Assembly: GCA_018902755.1 (NCBI GenBank)
Contig: JAHIQI010000018.1
Span: 23,474-87,473 of the forward strand
Direction of reading: 5' to 3'
Length of the DNA stretch: 64,000 nucleotides
From: Pseudomonadota bacterium
Lineage (GTDB): Bacteria; Desulfobacterota; Desulfarculia; Desulfarculales; Desulfarculaceae
Under the pieces are notes generated by a model. The model made no database searches and was not told the origin of the DNA. It saw only the letters and a list, made by a program, of their open reading frames with translations. The position numbers and the translations under genes are program-made. Positions 44,564 through 53,443 of the stretch are shown in pieces. The number at the start of each line of letters is the position of its first letter. Positions within the stretch are counted from its first letter, which is position 1.

Positions 44564-45736
44564 CTAAATGACCTTCTGCTCACGCAGGGAATCTATGGCA
44601 TCCCGCCCCATGCCAAGGTCCGACAGCCACCGATCCGTGTCGCGGCCCAGCGGCGTTTCCGGGGCAGAGGCCCCAATCCGCCTGTCCGTGTCACGAAGCG
44701 GAAAGCGCGGCAAGCCTGCCGCCATGTCCTCGTCTTTTGGAGACGGCCGAAAAAAACCGCGCGCCAAAAACTGGGGGTCCTGGGCCAAATCATCCAAGCT
44801 GTTCACCGGCGCCACCGGAACGTCGGCGGCGATAAGCCGCTCCAGCCAGTCTTGGTAGTCGCGCTTTCTGAAAACCTTCTCCAGCAGTGGCCTGAGGCGT
44901 TCCGCCTGACGGTTGCGGGCGTCCCATCCCCTCAGCGTGGGGTCCTGGGACAACTCCGGCAGTTCCGCGGCCCGGCAGAAGTTGTCCCAGAAATGGTCTT
45001 CCACGATGCCCAGGGTGATGAATTTGTGGTCCCGGGTCTCAAAAACCCCGTAGGGGCCACGGGACATGAACTGTTGTTTGGAAGGGCGGCCCTTGCTCAT
45101 GAATTCCACATAGCGCGGCATCATCAGCATGGCCGTGCTTTCGGCCAGGGAAACATCCAGATATTGGGCCTGGCCGTCTTGGCCACGGTCCACCAGGGCG
45201 GCCATGATCGAGGACGCCCCGAACATGGCTCCCATCAGATCGGCATATTGCGGTCCGTAGGGATATTCCGGATGTCCGGAGGAAGGATCACCGGAGATCG
45301 CCAGCAAACCGGCAACGCCCATGTAGTTGATATCGTGGCCCGGCATATGGGCGTATGGCCCGTCCTGGCCATACCCGGACAGGGAGCAATAAATTATGGA
45401 GCGGTTGGCCTTGCTGACCGAGGCGAAATCCACACCCAGCTTGGCGGCTACCCCGGGGCGAAAACCTTCCACCACCACATCGCAGGACGCGGCGAGATTC
45501 AGGAATACTTCCTTGCCTGAAGGATGCTTCAAGTCCAGGGTCATAAAATTCTTTTGGCCGTTTAAGTAATGGAAAGCCTCCGGCGCCATTTGCCGCATGA
45601 GATCACCGCCCTGGGGCCTCTCCACCTTGATTACCTGGGCCCCCAAGCCGGCCAAGAGCATCGTGCAGTATGGACCAGGCAATAGAACGGTGAGATCCAA
45701 CACCTTGATCTTGTGCAAAGGCGCGAAATTTCCCAA
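44564..45736 (-). CDS. CaiB/BaiF-family CoA-transferase (class III)
   Basis: The 390-residue protein has KVLDLTVLLPGPYCTMLLAGLGA at the start of the fold, RPGVAAKLGVDF, and the catalytic Asp in PGHDINYMGVAGLLA near 150. Class III enzymes move CoA between carboxylates. No ATG fits the fold start; TTG at 45736, behind GGGGGAG, is the best guess. A longer open frame reaching into the GntR gene is not used. It is the first catabolic gene after the regulator. Its presence besides the ligase suggests two ways of CoA activation. Confidence 0.87.
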   Translation of the reverse strand: MGNFAPLHKIKVLDLTVLLPGPYCTMLLAGLGAQVIKVERPQGGDLMRQMAPEAFHYLNGQKNFMTLDLKHPSGKEVFLNLAASCDVVVEGFRPGVAAKLGVDFASVSKANRSIIYCSLSGYGQDGPYAHMPGHDINYMGVAGLLAISGDPSSGHPEYPYGPQYADLMGAMFGASSIMAALVDRGQDGQAQYLDVSLAESTAMLMMPRYVEFMSKGRPSKQQFMSRGPYGVFETRDHKFITLGIVEDHFWDNFCRAAELPELSQDPTLRGWDARNRQAERLRPLLEKVFRKRDYQDWLERLIAADVPVAPVNSLDDLAQDPQFLARGFFRPSPKDEDMAAGLPRFPLRDTDRRIGASAPETPLGRDTDRWLSDLGMGRDAIDSLREQKVI

Positions 45737-45797
45737 ACGTGAGATCTCCCCCGCTAAAAGGTGGCTCTCTTGCGCGCCGGCGCCTAAATCCAGCCGG

Positions 45798-46514
45798 TCA
45801 TCCCCCGGACGTCGATAAGTTTTGAGGCGGCGTGAACTGACAAATCCCTTGCTCGTTGAATTTCGTCTGCGACAGGAACCTCTCCAGGACGTTCTCATTG
45901 TGCTCGCGGACCTTGCGCTCCACCAATCGCGTGTCCTGCGCCCTGAAGGCTTCCAAAATTCCGTTGTGCTCCTCCAAGGAAGACGGGATGATCGAGTGAT
46001 TCCGGTAGTACTGACTGGTGAGCCACATCCATAAAGTCGATTTCACGATGGACCTTATGGCCCGGTGCAAGGTCTTGTTGCCGGCCAACTGGAGGAAGGA
46101 GCGATGAAAGGAAAAATTCAACTCCGCGCAGTGGACAAAATCTCCGGCCGCAAAAGCTTCTTCAATTTCAGAGTTGAGGTTTTGCAGTTCCAATATTTTT
46201 TGGGGCGTGATGTTGGCAACTGCCAACCGCGCGGCCAGGCTTTCCAGCATGGCCAACACAGGGATGTTATCCAGCAGATCTTCTCTGGTTAGATAGCGCA
46301 CGTATTTTTTCTTGTAAGCGTCGACCACCACCATGCCGTCCGCCTCTAAAAGCCGGATCGCCTCTCGGATGGGCGCGCGGCTAACTCCAAAATCTTTTTG
46401 CAGCTCCTGCTCCACAAGACGACGCCCCGGCTCCAAAGCACCGGTTGTAATGGCTGTGGATATGCTCCGGTAAATCTGGTCGACCATGGACTTGGGTTTG
46501 GTGAACTCCGTCAC
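45798..46514 (-). CDS. GntR-family (FCD-domain) transcriptional regulator
   Basis: The 238-residue protein has a winged helix (about residues 10-75: ALEPGRRLVEQELQKDFGVSR, then IREAIRLLEADG) and an FCD helical effector domain with metal-binding-type His residues (ELNFSFHRSF near 130, EEHNGIL near 195). Translation is placed at GTG 46514, six bases after AAGGGAG; two upstream ATGs lack sites. It is the first gene of the minus-strand array and probably regulates it in response to a carboxylic-acid or CoA ligand, as in FadR-type regulators. Confidence 0.87.
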   Translation of the reverse strand: MTEFTKPKSMVDQIYRSISTAITTGALEPGRRLVEQELQKDFGVSRAPIREAIRLLEADGMVVVDAYKKKYVRYLTREDLLDNIPVLAMLESLAARLAVANITPQKILELQNLNSEIEEAFAAGDFVHCAELNFSFHRSFLQLAGNKTLHRAIRSIVKSTLWMWLTSQYYRNHSIIPSSLEEHNGILEAFRAQDTRLVERKVREHNENVLERFLSQTKFNEQGICQFTPPQNLSTSGG

Positions 46515-46602
46515 TTTGGTCTCCCTTGTCATGGGTGCCGCGAGCCTAGGTGTGCTGAGATGAGGTGATGCGGTGGCTGAGTGTGGTATCACGCTATTAT
46601 TC

Positions 46603-46641
46603 TTGTCGACAATTTGTCAACTAGAATTTATTCTATTATAC
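46603..46641 (+). promoter_or_regulatory. Divergent promoter/operator region of the catabolic cluster
   Basis: A perfect palindrome TTGTCGACAA (46603-46612) overlaps the space just before TTGTCA (46614-46619), which with TTATAC (46636-46641) forms a possible -35/-10 pair, 16 bp apart, for the NMO-like gene at 46765. On the other strand TTGACA reads toward the regulator gene. FCD-type regulators usually bind such short dyads, so it is a candidate operator. Confidence 0.5.
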
Positions 46642-46764
46642 ATAAAAGGCGTTTTCGGCCTCCATTTACGGTTAAGTGGTTGTTTTTAATTTATTTAGCC
46701 AAATAGGTCTGAAAATTTAATAAGCCTCGAGGCAACGGCAGGCGCCACAAACGGGAGCATTTTA

Positions 46765-47727
46765 ATGTTTGCGAACCGACTGACTGAGATTTTGGGAACC
46801 CAATACCCCTTGATCCTGGGTCCCATGCGGCGCATAACCCTGGGGTCCATGGCCGCGGCGGTTTCCAATAGCGGGGCCTTTGGCCAGGTAGCCACCGGCC
46901 TCTTGCGACCAGCCGATTTACGCCGCGAAATAGAGTTGGCCTGTTCCCTGACCCAACTCCCCTTTGGCGTAAATATTCCCTTGATCAGGAAGGAGGCCTC
47001 GGAATATCTGGAGATCGCCATTGACCTGGGAGTGCCGGTGATAAGCACCAGCGCGGGCAGGCCCGGCGCCATCGTCGAAAAGGCCAAAAGGGCGGGCATG
47101 AAGGTGCTGCACAAGGTTTCTTCGGTAAGTCAGGGCTTGCAAGCTCAAGCAGCCGGGGTGGACGCGGTTGTCGCCATGGGATATGAGGCCGGCGGACACG
47201 TGGGCAGAGAGAAGACCACCACGTTTTGCCTGGTGCCTCAGCTGGTGGACGCTTTGCGCATACCCGTCGTGGCGGCAGGCGGCTTGGGGGACGGCCGAGG
47301 CTTTTTGGCGGCATTGGCCCTGGGCGCCGAAGGCGTGGAAATGGGGACTCGCTTTCTGGCCACCCGCCAGTGCCCTATCCCCGCTTATTACAAGCAAGCC
47401 CTGTTGGCGGCTCCGGATGACGGCACTTTTTTGCTCGGCAAAAAGGCCATGCCGGTGCGAGTGCTGCGCAACGACAAATCTTTGCGCATCCAAAACCCAA
47501 ACCACGATCAAGAAGACGCGGGGGTTCGCGAGCAGAACGACACCCTTGATTATATCGACCCTAAAAGCGATGCCGATAAGACCCTGATGATGGCGGGGCA
47601 GATAGCCGGCTTGCTTCATGAAATAAATGAATTGCCGGAAGTGGTGCAAAGCGTGATGAATCAGGCGGCTGAACGGGCTCGCTCCCTTGCTGCGTATTTC
47701 CGCCCATCCCGGCCGGCCAGCCTGTAG
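46765..47727 (+). CDS. Nitronate-monooxygenase-like FMN protein (second copy)
   Basis: The 320-residue flavoprotein has PLILGPMRRITLGSMAAAVS at the start, AMGYEAGGHVGREK near 135 (catalytic region), AAGGLGDGRGFLAAL and GAEGVEMGTRFLAT. It is homologous to the gene at 34761 but clearly diverged, with a C-terminal extension of about 20 residues. It is divergent from the GntR regulator across 250 bp. Its reaction is unknown; reduction or oxidation of an unsaturated acid is one possibility. The neighbouring scar does not reach into it. Confidence 0.85.
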   Translation: MFANRLTEILGTQYPLILGPMRRITLGSMAAAVSNSGAFGQVATGLLRPADLRREIELACSLTQLPFGVNIPLIRKEASEYLEIAIDLGVPVISTSAGRPGAIVEKAKRAGMKVLHKVSSVSQGLQAQAAGVDAVVAMGYEAGGHVGREKTTTFCLVPQLVDALRIPVVAAGGLGDGRGFLAALALGAEGVEMGTRFLATRQCPIPAYYKQALLAAPDDGTFLLGKKAMPVRVLRNDKSLRIQNPNHDQEDAGVREQNDTLDYIDPKSDADKTLMMAGQIAGLLHEINELPEVVQSVMNQAAERARSLAAYFRPSRPASL

Positions 47728-47737
47728 CATTCCCTTG

Positions 47738-47869
47738 AAACCCAAAAGATGCCCCGGGCAGGAGGGAGAAGAGAGCATCGCCGAGCTCTGCCGCCGGGAG
47801 GGAATAGCCCCCGATTTGTATTACAGCTGGAGCCAAGAGTTCCGGAGGCGAGGCCGAAAAGGTGAACTT
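47738..47869 (+). pseudogene. IS3-type transposase OrfA fragment
   Basis: The frame reads EESIAELCRREGIAPDLYY then WSQEFRRRGRKGEL, the recognisable N-terminal helix-turn-helix of IS3-family OrfA, with no start, end or catalytic part. It begins 11 bases after the NMO-like stop and ends in the start of the next fragment. It is a relic of an insertion-sequence event. Confidence 0.7.
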
Positions 47870-48104
47870 GCGCCTGATCTTGGTCAAGCGTCTCAAGGTG
47901 ATGGGCTCCACCCTGCGGGCCCGTTCCCTGGCTTATCGTAGCGAGCTTACCGCCGATTTCAGCCAGCGGTGGCTGCCCCTTTTCGACGAGGGACGGCTAC
48001 GGCCGGTGATCGACACGGTCTATCCTTGGGAACAGGCGGCGGAAGCCCACCGGTGCATAGAAGCCAATCTCAACGCCGGCAAGATTATCCTGCGGGTGGA
48101 GTGA
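47862..48104 (+). pseudogene. C-terminal fragment of a zinc/quinone oxidoreductase-like gene
   Basis: The 80 residues from VNLRLILVKRLKVMGSTLRARS to EANLNAGKIILRVE match the C-terminus of MDR-type NADPH:quinone reductases. The nucleotide-binding half is missing. The fragment joins directly to the transposase relic, so both probably result from one deletion. No ribosome site precedes it. Confidence 0.75.
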
Positions 48105-48149
48105 AGCGAAAACGCTTTTCTAGAATCACCACGTGATTCAGACCAACTT

Positions 48150-49679
48150 TTAGTTGGACGAGGCCAGGGGTGCGGCCGGTTTGCCGGTCCTGGCTTCGGC
48201 CTGCCATCCCCCTCCCAAGGCCTTGTACAGGGCCACCAGGTTGGTGCCCACCGCCCCGTTGCTGGACACCAGCGCGTCCTCGGTGGCGTACAGGGCGCCT
48301 TGGGCCTGCAAAACGTTTAGGAACTCCACCTGCCCCTCGGTGTAGAGCAGGGTGGAGAGCTTCAGAGCCTTCTGGTTGGCGGCCACCGCGGTGGCCAACT
48401 CTCGGCGGTGAGACTGTTCCAGGGTGGAGGCCACCAGGGCGTCCTCCACTTCCCGCAGGGAGTTGAGCACCGTCTGGCGATAGAGCAACAGGGCCTCCTC
48501 GGCCTGGGCGTCCTTCAACTCGATGTTGGCCTTGATGCGGCCACTGGCGAAGATGGGCCAGCTGATGGAGGGGCCGATGGACCAGAAGCGGCTGCCCCAG
48601 TTCAGCCAGGAGTCGAAGCTGGTGGACTGGTAGCCGGCCGAGCCGGTGAGCATGAAGCGGGGGAACAGGTCGGCGGTGGCCACCCCCACCCGGGCGGTGG
48701 CCGCGTGCAGCTTGGCCTCGGCTTGGCGTATGTCCGGCCGCCGGGTCAGCAGATCCGAGGGCAGGCCCGTCGGCACCGTGGGGGGCGAGGCGGGTATGGG
48801 CTCGCTGGGGGTCAGTTGGGGCAGCAGGGCCGCCGGCTCCTGGCCCAAGAGCACTCCCAGGGCGTGGATGGTCTGGCGGGCCGCCGCCTCCAGGGGCGGT
48901 ATGCGCGCGGCGGTGGTGGAGGCCTGGGCCTCGGCGTTGGCCGTGTCCAGGCCGCTGACGAAGCCGACCTCCTGCCGCTGCCGGGTGAGCCGGGCGGTGT
49001 GCCGCTGGGCCGCCAGGTTGGTGCGCGCGATGATGATGCGCTGCTGCAGGGTGCGCAGCTCCAGGTAGTTGCGCGCCACCTCGGCGGTGAGGCTGACCAT
49101 CACCTGGCGCCGGGCTTGCTCGGCGGAGAGCAGGTCGGCGTCGGCGGCCTCCAGGTTGCGGCGCAACCCCCCGAAAATGTCGATCTCCCAATTGGCGTCG
49201 AAGCCCGCCTGGTAGAGGTTGTACACCTGGCCCGCTTGGCTGGTGCTGGTCTTGGTGGTGTTCTCCGAAGAACGGGACCGCTGGTAGGAGCCGCTGAGGT
49301 CCAGTTCGGGCCCCAGCCCGCCGGCGGCTATGCCCCGGGACGCGCGGGCCTGGCGCAGGCGGGCCATGGCCAGCTTGAGGTCCAGGTTGGCGGTGAGGGC
49401 CCGCTTCTCCAGGGAGAGAAGCACCGGGTCGTTGAAGATGCCCCACCACTGGGCCAAGTCCTGGTCCCGCAGGGTCTGCCCGGCCTGGTCGGCGGGCTGG
49501 GCGCTGAATTTGGCGGGCACCGCCTCCTGGGGCGGCTTGAAGTCGGGTCCCACCAGGCAGCCCGCGCTCAGAGCGGCCAGACCCAGGCAGGCCAGGACGG
49601 CCCTCTGCGGCCAAACGCCGAGCCGAATCCGTGAAAAGACGTTTCGCTGGTGGCTATGGGCCGTTGTTTCCATTTTCAT
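48150..49679 (-). CDS. Outer-membrane efflux lipoprotein (NodT/OprM family)
   Basis: The 509-residue protein starts with a lipobox (LAALSAGC, Cys near 38) after a basic N-terminus. It has CLVGPDFKPP and LTANLDLKLAMARLRQARA in the first helical hairpin, with a second repeat around LLTRRPDIRQAEAKLHAATARVG near 295. This repeated layout is typical of TolC-type channels. Its ATG overlaps the stop of the permease gene (TAATG). It is the last gene of the efflux operon and completes a tripartite system with the MacA- and MacB-like proteins. The longer frame upstream to 51131 is not used. Confidence 0.9.
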   Translation of the reverse strand: MKMETTAHSHQRNVFSRIRLGVWPQRAVLACLGLAALSAGCLVGPDFKPPQEAVPAKFSAQPADQAGQTLRDQDLAQWWGIFNDPVLLSLEKRALTANLDLKLAMARLRQARASRGIAAGGLGPELDLSGSYQRSRSSENTTKTSTSQAGQVYNLYQAGFDANWEIDIFGGLRRNLEAADADLLSAEQARRQVMVSLTAEVARNYLELRTLQQRIIIARTNLAAQRHTARLTRQRQEVGFVSGLDTANAEAQASTTAARIPPLEAAARQTIHALGVLLGQEPAALLPQLTPSEPIPASPPTVPTGLPSDLLTRRPDIRQAEAKLHAATARVGVATADLFPRFMLTGSAGYQSTSFDSWLNWGSRFWSIGPSISWPIFASGRIKANIELKDAQAEEALLLYRQTVLNSLREVEDALVASTLEQSHRRELATAVAANQKALKLSTLLYTEGQVEFLNVLQAQGALYATEDALVSSNGAVGTNLVALYKALGGGWQAEARTGKPAAPLASSN

Positions 49680-51061
49680 TACTCGTAGCGCAAGGCGTCT
49701 ATGGGGTCCAGGCGGGAGGCCCGCCAGGCCGGGTAAAAGCCGAAGACGATGCCCACGCTGGCCGCCACCAGCACCGAGGCGGCGATGGCCCCGGGCGAGG
49801 TGGCCACCGGCCAGCCCAGCACCGCCTGCACCAGCTTGGAGCCGCCGTGGCCGAAGATGATGCCCATGGCCCCTCCCAGCAGGCACAGCAGCACGGCCTC
49901 CACCAAAAACTGGCGCAGGATGTCCCGGCCCCGCGCCCCCACCGCCATGCGCAGGCCGATTTCCCGGGTGCGCTCGGTCACCGAGACCAGCATGATGTTC
50001 ATGATCCCCACCCCGCCCACCAGCAGCGAGATCATGGCCACGCTCAACAGCAGGTTGGTCATGAGGTTGCTGGTGGAGGCCAGGGTCTTGGTCATCTCGG
50101 TCATGTCGCGGATGTTGAAATCCGCCGGGTCGCCGGGGCGGATGCGGTGGCGTTCGCGCAACACGCTGGTGATCTGGTCTATGGCCGCGGGCACCGAGGC
50201 CGCGTCCTTGGCCGCGGCCATCATGCGGTCGATGTTTTCGAAGCGCACCGGCATGGGGTTGTTGGCCAGCTGGGCCGCCGACCTCTCGGGGTAGAGGCTG
50301 GCCTGACCGGGGTAGATCTTGCTCAGGGTGTTGATGGCGCCGCTGGTGTCCGCCCCACTGGCGGTGCTGGCCGCCGCGCTCTGGTTGGCCGTGGTCAGGG
50401 TGGAGCCGGTCACTCGGTACTTGAGAGTGGTCCAGGGGGCCAGCAGGATGTCGTCCTGGTCCATGCCCATCATGTTGGCGCCCTTGCTGGCCAGCATCCC
50501 CACCACCCGGAAGCTCACGTTCTTGACGCGGATCTCCTTGCCGATGGGCGATTCGCCCTGGAACAGCTCGCGCACCACGGTCTGGCCCAGCACGCAGACT
50601 TTGTTGGCCGCCAGCACGTCGCGCTCGGTGAAGAAATCGCCCTCGGCCATGGACCAGTTTGCCACCTCCAGATACACCGGGGTGGTCCCGGTCATCCAGG
50701 AAGGCACCCAGTTGCGGTTGCCGTAGACCACCTGGGTGCGGGCCCGCACCTCGGGGGCCACCCCCCGCAAGGCCGGGCACTGTTTGGCCAGGGCCTCGGC
50801 GTCGCCCGGGGTCAGGGTGGTCACGCTGCCCGCCCCAAAGCTGATACCCCCGCTGGAGGCGGTGCCCGGTTGGATCATGAGCACGTTGGCTCCCATGCTG
50901 GAGATGGCGTCCTGCAGGGCCGCCGAGGAGCCGGAGCCTATCTCCATCATGGCGATAACCGCGCCCACCCCGATGACGATGCCCAGGGTGGTCAACAGGG
51001 CGCGCATGGGGTTGCGCCTGAGCGCCTTGAGGGCGGTGGCGGTGGTGCGCAGGGTGTTCAC
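49679..51061 (-). CDS. MacB-type ABC transporter permease (FtsX domain)
   Basis: The 460-residue protein has an N-terminal helix (LLTTLGIVIGVGAVIAMMEI), a large periplasmic MacB_PCD-like domain, then FtsX-type helices near 325-350, 380-410 and 420-445, ending DPIDALRYE. The RRNPMRALLTTLGI start is a family hallmark. The ATPase domain is a separate gene here (51058), not fused as in Escherichia coli MacB. It overlaps that gene by 4 bp and the NodT-type gene by 3 bp. It should export a large compound or peptide from the periplasm. Confidence 0.9.
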   Translation of the reverse strand: MNTLRTTATALKALRRNPMRALLTTLGIVIGVGAVIAMMEIGSGSSAALQDAISSMGANVLMIQPGTASSGGISFGAGSVTTLTPGDAEALAKQCPALRGVAPEVRARTQVVYGNRNWVPSWMTGTTPVYLEVANWSMAEGDFFTERDVLAANKVCVLGQTVVRELFQGESPIGKEIRVKNVSFRVVGMLASKGANMMGMDQDDILLAPWTTLKYRVTGSTLTTANQSAAASTASGADTSGAINTLSKIYPGQASLYPERSAAQLANNPMPVRFENIDRMMAAAKDAASVPAAIDQITSVLRERHRIRPGDPADFNIRDMTEMTKTLASTSNLMTNLLLSVAMISLLVGGVGIMNIMLVSVTERTREIGLRMAVGARGRDILRQFLVEAVLLCLLGGAMGIIFGHGGSKLVQAVLGWPVATSPGAIAASVLVAASVGIVFGFYPAWRASRLDPIDALRYE

Positions 51062-51795
51062 AGCGTCGCCTCCGGCGAGGGCTCCCGGCGGGCGGCGTCC
51101 CCCTCGGCGGCGTAGGCCCCTTCCACGACAAGGCCGTCGTGGATGTGGATGGTGCGCCGGCCGTGCCGGGCCACCATGGGGTCGTGGGTCACCAGGATTA
51201 TGGTTATTCCGCCCTCCTGGTTGAGTTTCTGGAACAGGCTCAGGATGTCCTCGCTGGTCTTGGAGTCCAGGTTGCCGGTGGGCTCGTCGGCCAGGAGCAC
51301 CTGGGGCCGGTTGACCAGGGAGCGGGCTATGGCCACCCGCTGCTGCTGGCCGCCGGAGAGCTGGTTGGGCTCGTGGTGCACACGGTCCTGCAGGCCCACC
51401 AGGGCCAGCATCTCCTGGGCCCGTTGCCGGGCCTCGCTCTCGGAGAGGTTGGCCTCGCCATAGGACAGGGGCATGGCCACGTTGTCCAGGGCGCTGGTGC
51501 GCGGCAATAGGTTGAAGTTCTGGAACACGAAACCCAGCTTGCTGTTGCGGAGCATGGCCCGCTGGTCGGCGCTGAGCTGGGAAATCTCGCGGCCGTCCAG
51601 CCAGTACTGGCCCGAGGTGGGGCGGTCCAGGCAGCCCAGGATGTTCATCAGGGTGCTCTTGCCCGAGCCCGAGGCCCCCATGAGCGACACCAGCTCGCCC
51701 TGCTCCACCTGGAGCGACACGCCCTTGAGCACCGGGACCACCAGCTCGCCCAGGCGGTAGCTCTTGCGCACCTCTATCAGTTCGATGAGGGCCAT
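51058..51795 (-). CDS. MacB/LolD-type ABC ATPase
   Basis: The 245-residue protein has Walker A MGASGSGKSTL near 39, the Q-loop in FVFQNFNLL near 91, signature LSGGQQQRVAIARSL near 145, Walker B VLLADEPTGNLDS near 165 and H-switch VTHDP near 200. The closing segment GVSLQVEQGELVSLMG identifies the MacB/LolD class. It pairs with the FtsX-type permease encoded right after it, with a 4-bp overlap. The adaptor gene precedes it by 10 bp, so transport and adaptor proteins are co-expressed. Confidence 0.93.
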   Translation of the reverse strand: MALIELIEVRKSYRLGELVVPVLKGVSLQVEQGELVSLMGASGSGKSTLMNILGCLDRPTSGQYWLDGREISQLSADQRAMLRNSKLGFVFQNFNLLPRTSALDNVAMPLSYGEANLSESEARQRAQEMLALVGLQDRVHHEPNQLSGGQQQRVAIARSLVNRPQVLLADEPTGNLDSKTSEDILSLFQKLNQEGGITIILVTHDPMVARHGRRTIHIHDGLVVEGAYAAEGDAARREPSPEATL

Positions 51796-51805
51796 GACCC
51801 CACCC

Positions 51806-53203
51806 CTAACGCTGCTGCCGGCTGCTGCTGCGGCCTGGGAATTTGGGCGCGAAGGGGTTGCCGCCCCCGTTGCTCCGCCGTTGGGGCCCGGCCATGCCCA
51901 CCACCACCCGCATCTCGCTGGTCAGCTCCTGGGAGCGCACCGCGGTCTGGCTGGCGTCGCTGGCCAGCACGGCCACCCGGACGGGCCGCACGCCTTGGCC
52001 TGCAGGCACCCACACCACCCCCCGGGTGGGGGCTCCCGTGGAGGCGGCGCCCGGGGCCATGCCGGCCCGGGCCGGGGCGGCCTCCTTGGCCTTGGCCGGG
52101 GAAGTCGCTTTCGCCTCCTGCCCGGCCACGGGCAGGTCGGCCGGCGGCCGCCAACGCAGGGCGGTGCTGGGCACCAGCAGCACGTCCTTGAAGCGCCGCA
52201 CCTCGAACTGCACGTTGGCGCTGAGGTAAGGCAGCAGGCGGCCGTCCGAGTTGTCGGTGATGATCTCCACGGTGTAGGTGACCACGTTCTGGGTCATGGA
52301 GGCGTTGAGCCGCACCTTGCCCACCTTCCCATCGAAGGTCACCCCGGGAAAGGCGTCCACATTGAAGCTCACCGGCTGATCCACGCGAATCTTGCCGATG
52401 TCGGCCTCGTTGACCGCCACCCACACCTGCATGCGTTTCAGGTCCTTGGCGATGAGGAAGAGGCTGGGGGCGTTGAGACTGGCCACCACGGTCTGGCCGA
52501 TGTTCACCCGCCGGTCGATGATCACCCCCTCCACCGGCGAGGTGATGGTGCAGTAGCTCAGGCTGCGCTTGGCCCGCACCAGTTGGGCCTGGGCCTGGGC
52601 CACCTCGGCCTTGGCCTGCAGGATGGCCGCCTGGCCCACGGCCAGATTGGCCTGGGCGGTCTCGAAAGCGGATTGATAGGCGTCGTAGGCGGCCTGGGCC
52701 AGGGCCTCGGAGGGCCCCAGCTTGCGGGCCCGCCGCCAGTCGCGTTCCGACTGGCGCAGCTTGGCCTTTAGCTGCTCCAGGTCGGCCACGGCGCGGCGCT
52801 GACCGGCCTGGGAGGCCAGGACCTGGGCCTGGGCCCGATCCGCGTCCGCCGCGTAGAGCGAATCGTCGATGTGGGCCAGCACGGTGCCCCGGTGCACCAC
52901 CGAGCCATAGTCTATGGGCTTGCCCTCGGCGTCTTGCCCGAAGGACAAAATCTGGCCGGCCACCTGGGCCCCCACGTCCACCACCTCCTCGGGCTCCACC
53001 GTGCCGGTGGCGCTGATGGCCTCCAGCATCTCGCCCTTGGTGACCGCCGCGGTGGTCAGGCTGACCGGCTGGTTGTTCCTGGCCAGCCAATACCAACCCG
53101 CTCCCCCGCCAGCCAGCACCAGGGCCAGCAGGAGCCATAGAATCTTCCTCGACCACCAGCGTTTGGCCGGTATCGGCGCTTGCGCTTCCTGTGTGGGCTC
53201 CAC
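51806..53203 (-). CDS. MacA-type periplasmic adaptor (HlyD-like)
   Basis: The 465-residue protein begins at GTG with a helix (KILWLLLALVLAGGG, about 20-40) that anchors it to the inner membrane. The biotinyl-lipoyl-like domain follows (VEPEEVVDVGAQVAGQIL), then a coiled-coil hairpin (about 100-190, Ala/Gln-rich), a second lipoyl half (ITSPVEGVIIDRRVNIGQTV) and a beta-barrel domain (FNVDAFPG). A Pro/Ala-rich insert covers about 365-400. It links the ABC permease to the outer-membrane channel. The Ala/Pro-rich insert is unusual. Confidence 0.9.
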   Translation of the reverse strand: MEPTQEAQAPIPAKRWWSRKILWLLLALVLAGGGAGWYWLARNNQPVSLTTAAVTKGEMLEAISATGTVEPEEVVDVGAQVAGQILSFGQDAEGKPIDYGSVVHRGTVLAHIDDSLYAADADRAQAQVLASQAGQRRAVADLEQLKAKLRQSERDWRRARKLGPSEALAQAAYDAYQSAFETAQANLAVGQAAILQAKAEVAQAQAQLVRAKRSLSYCTITSPVEGVIIDRRVNIGQTVVASLNAPSLFLIAKDLKRMQVWVAVNEADIGKIRVDQPVSFNVDAFPGVTFDGKVGKVRLNASMTQNVVTYTVEIITDNSDGRLLPYLSANVQFEVRRFKDVLLVPSTALRWRPPADLPVAGQEAKATSPAKAKEAAPARAGMAPGAASTGAPTRGVVWVPAGQGVRPVRVAVLASDASQTAVRSQELTSEMRVVVGMAGPQRRSNGGGNPFAPKFPGRSSSRQQR

Positions 53204-53355
53204 TGCATCCTCACGCTATGAAGAACCTGACCGCCGCCCCTAGCTGGAGCGTTAGCCCCTTTGATTGGGTAATCGCGGCCCAGGGGCCGGCGGTTTCAGT
53301 GGGCGAGGGAATAATTCGCGGAGGGAGGACCGGGTTGCCCCGGCCCTCGGCCGGA

Positions 53356-53394
53356 GTCTGGCCTGGCCCGGGGCTTCCCCCGGCTAGGCCAGAC
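53356..53394. terminator. GC-rich hairpin between Spy-like and adaptor genes
   Basis: GTCTGGCC (53356-53363) is inverted at 53387-53394 (GGCCAGAC), with further pairing inside. It lies between two minus-strand genes, 240 bp apart, and has no T-run. It may be a weak terminator or a processing site that separates expression of the two units. Confidence 0.4.
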
Positions 53395-53443
53395 GGGTGC
53401 TAAGGGAATATTTACAGATGGTTGACGGCGCGGTGGGTCGGGC

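Noticed and set aside
49680..51131. Upstream extension of the NodT-type frame
   Set aside because: It lies over the FtsX-type permease in another frame; the lipoprotein signal starts at 49679.
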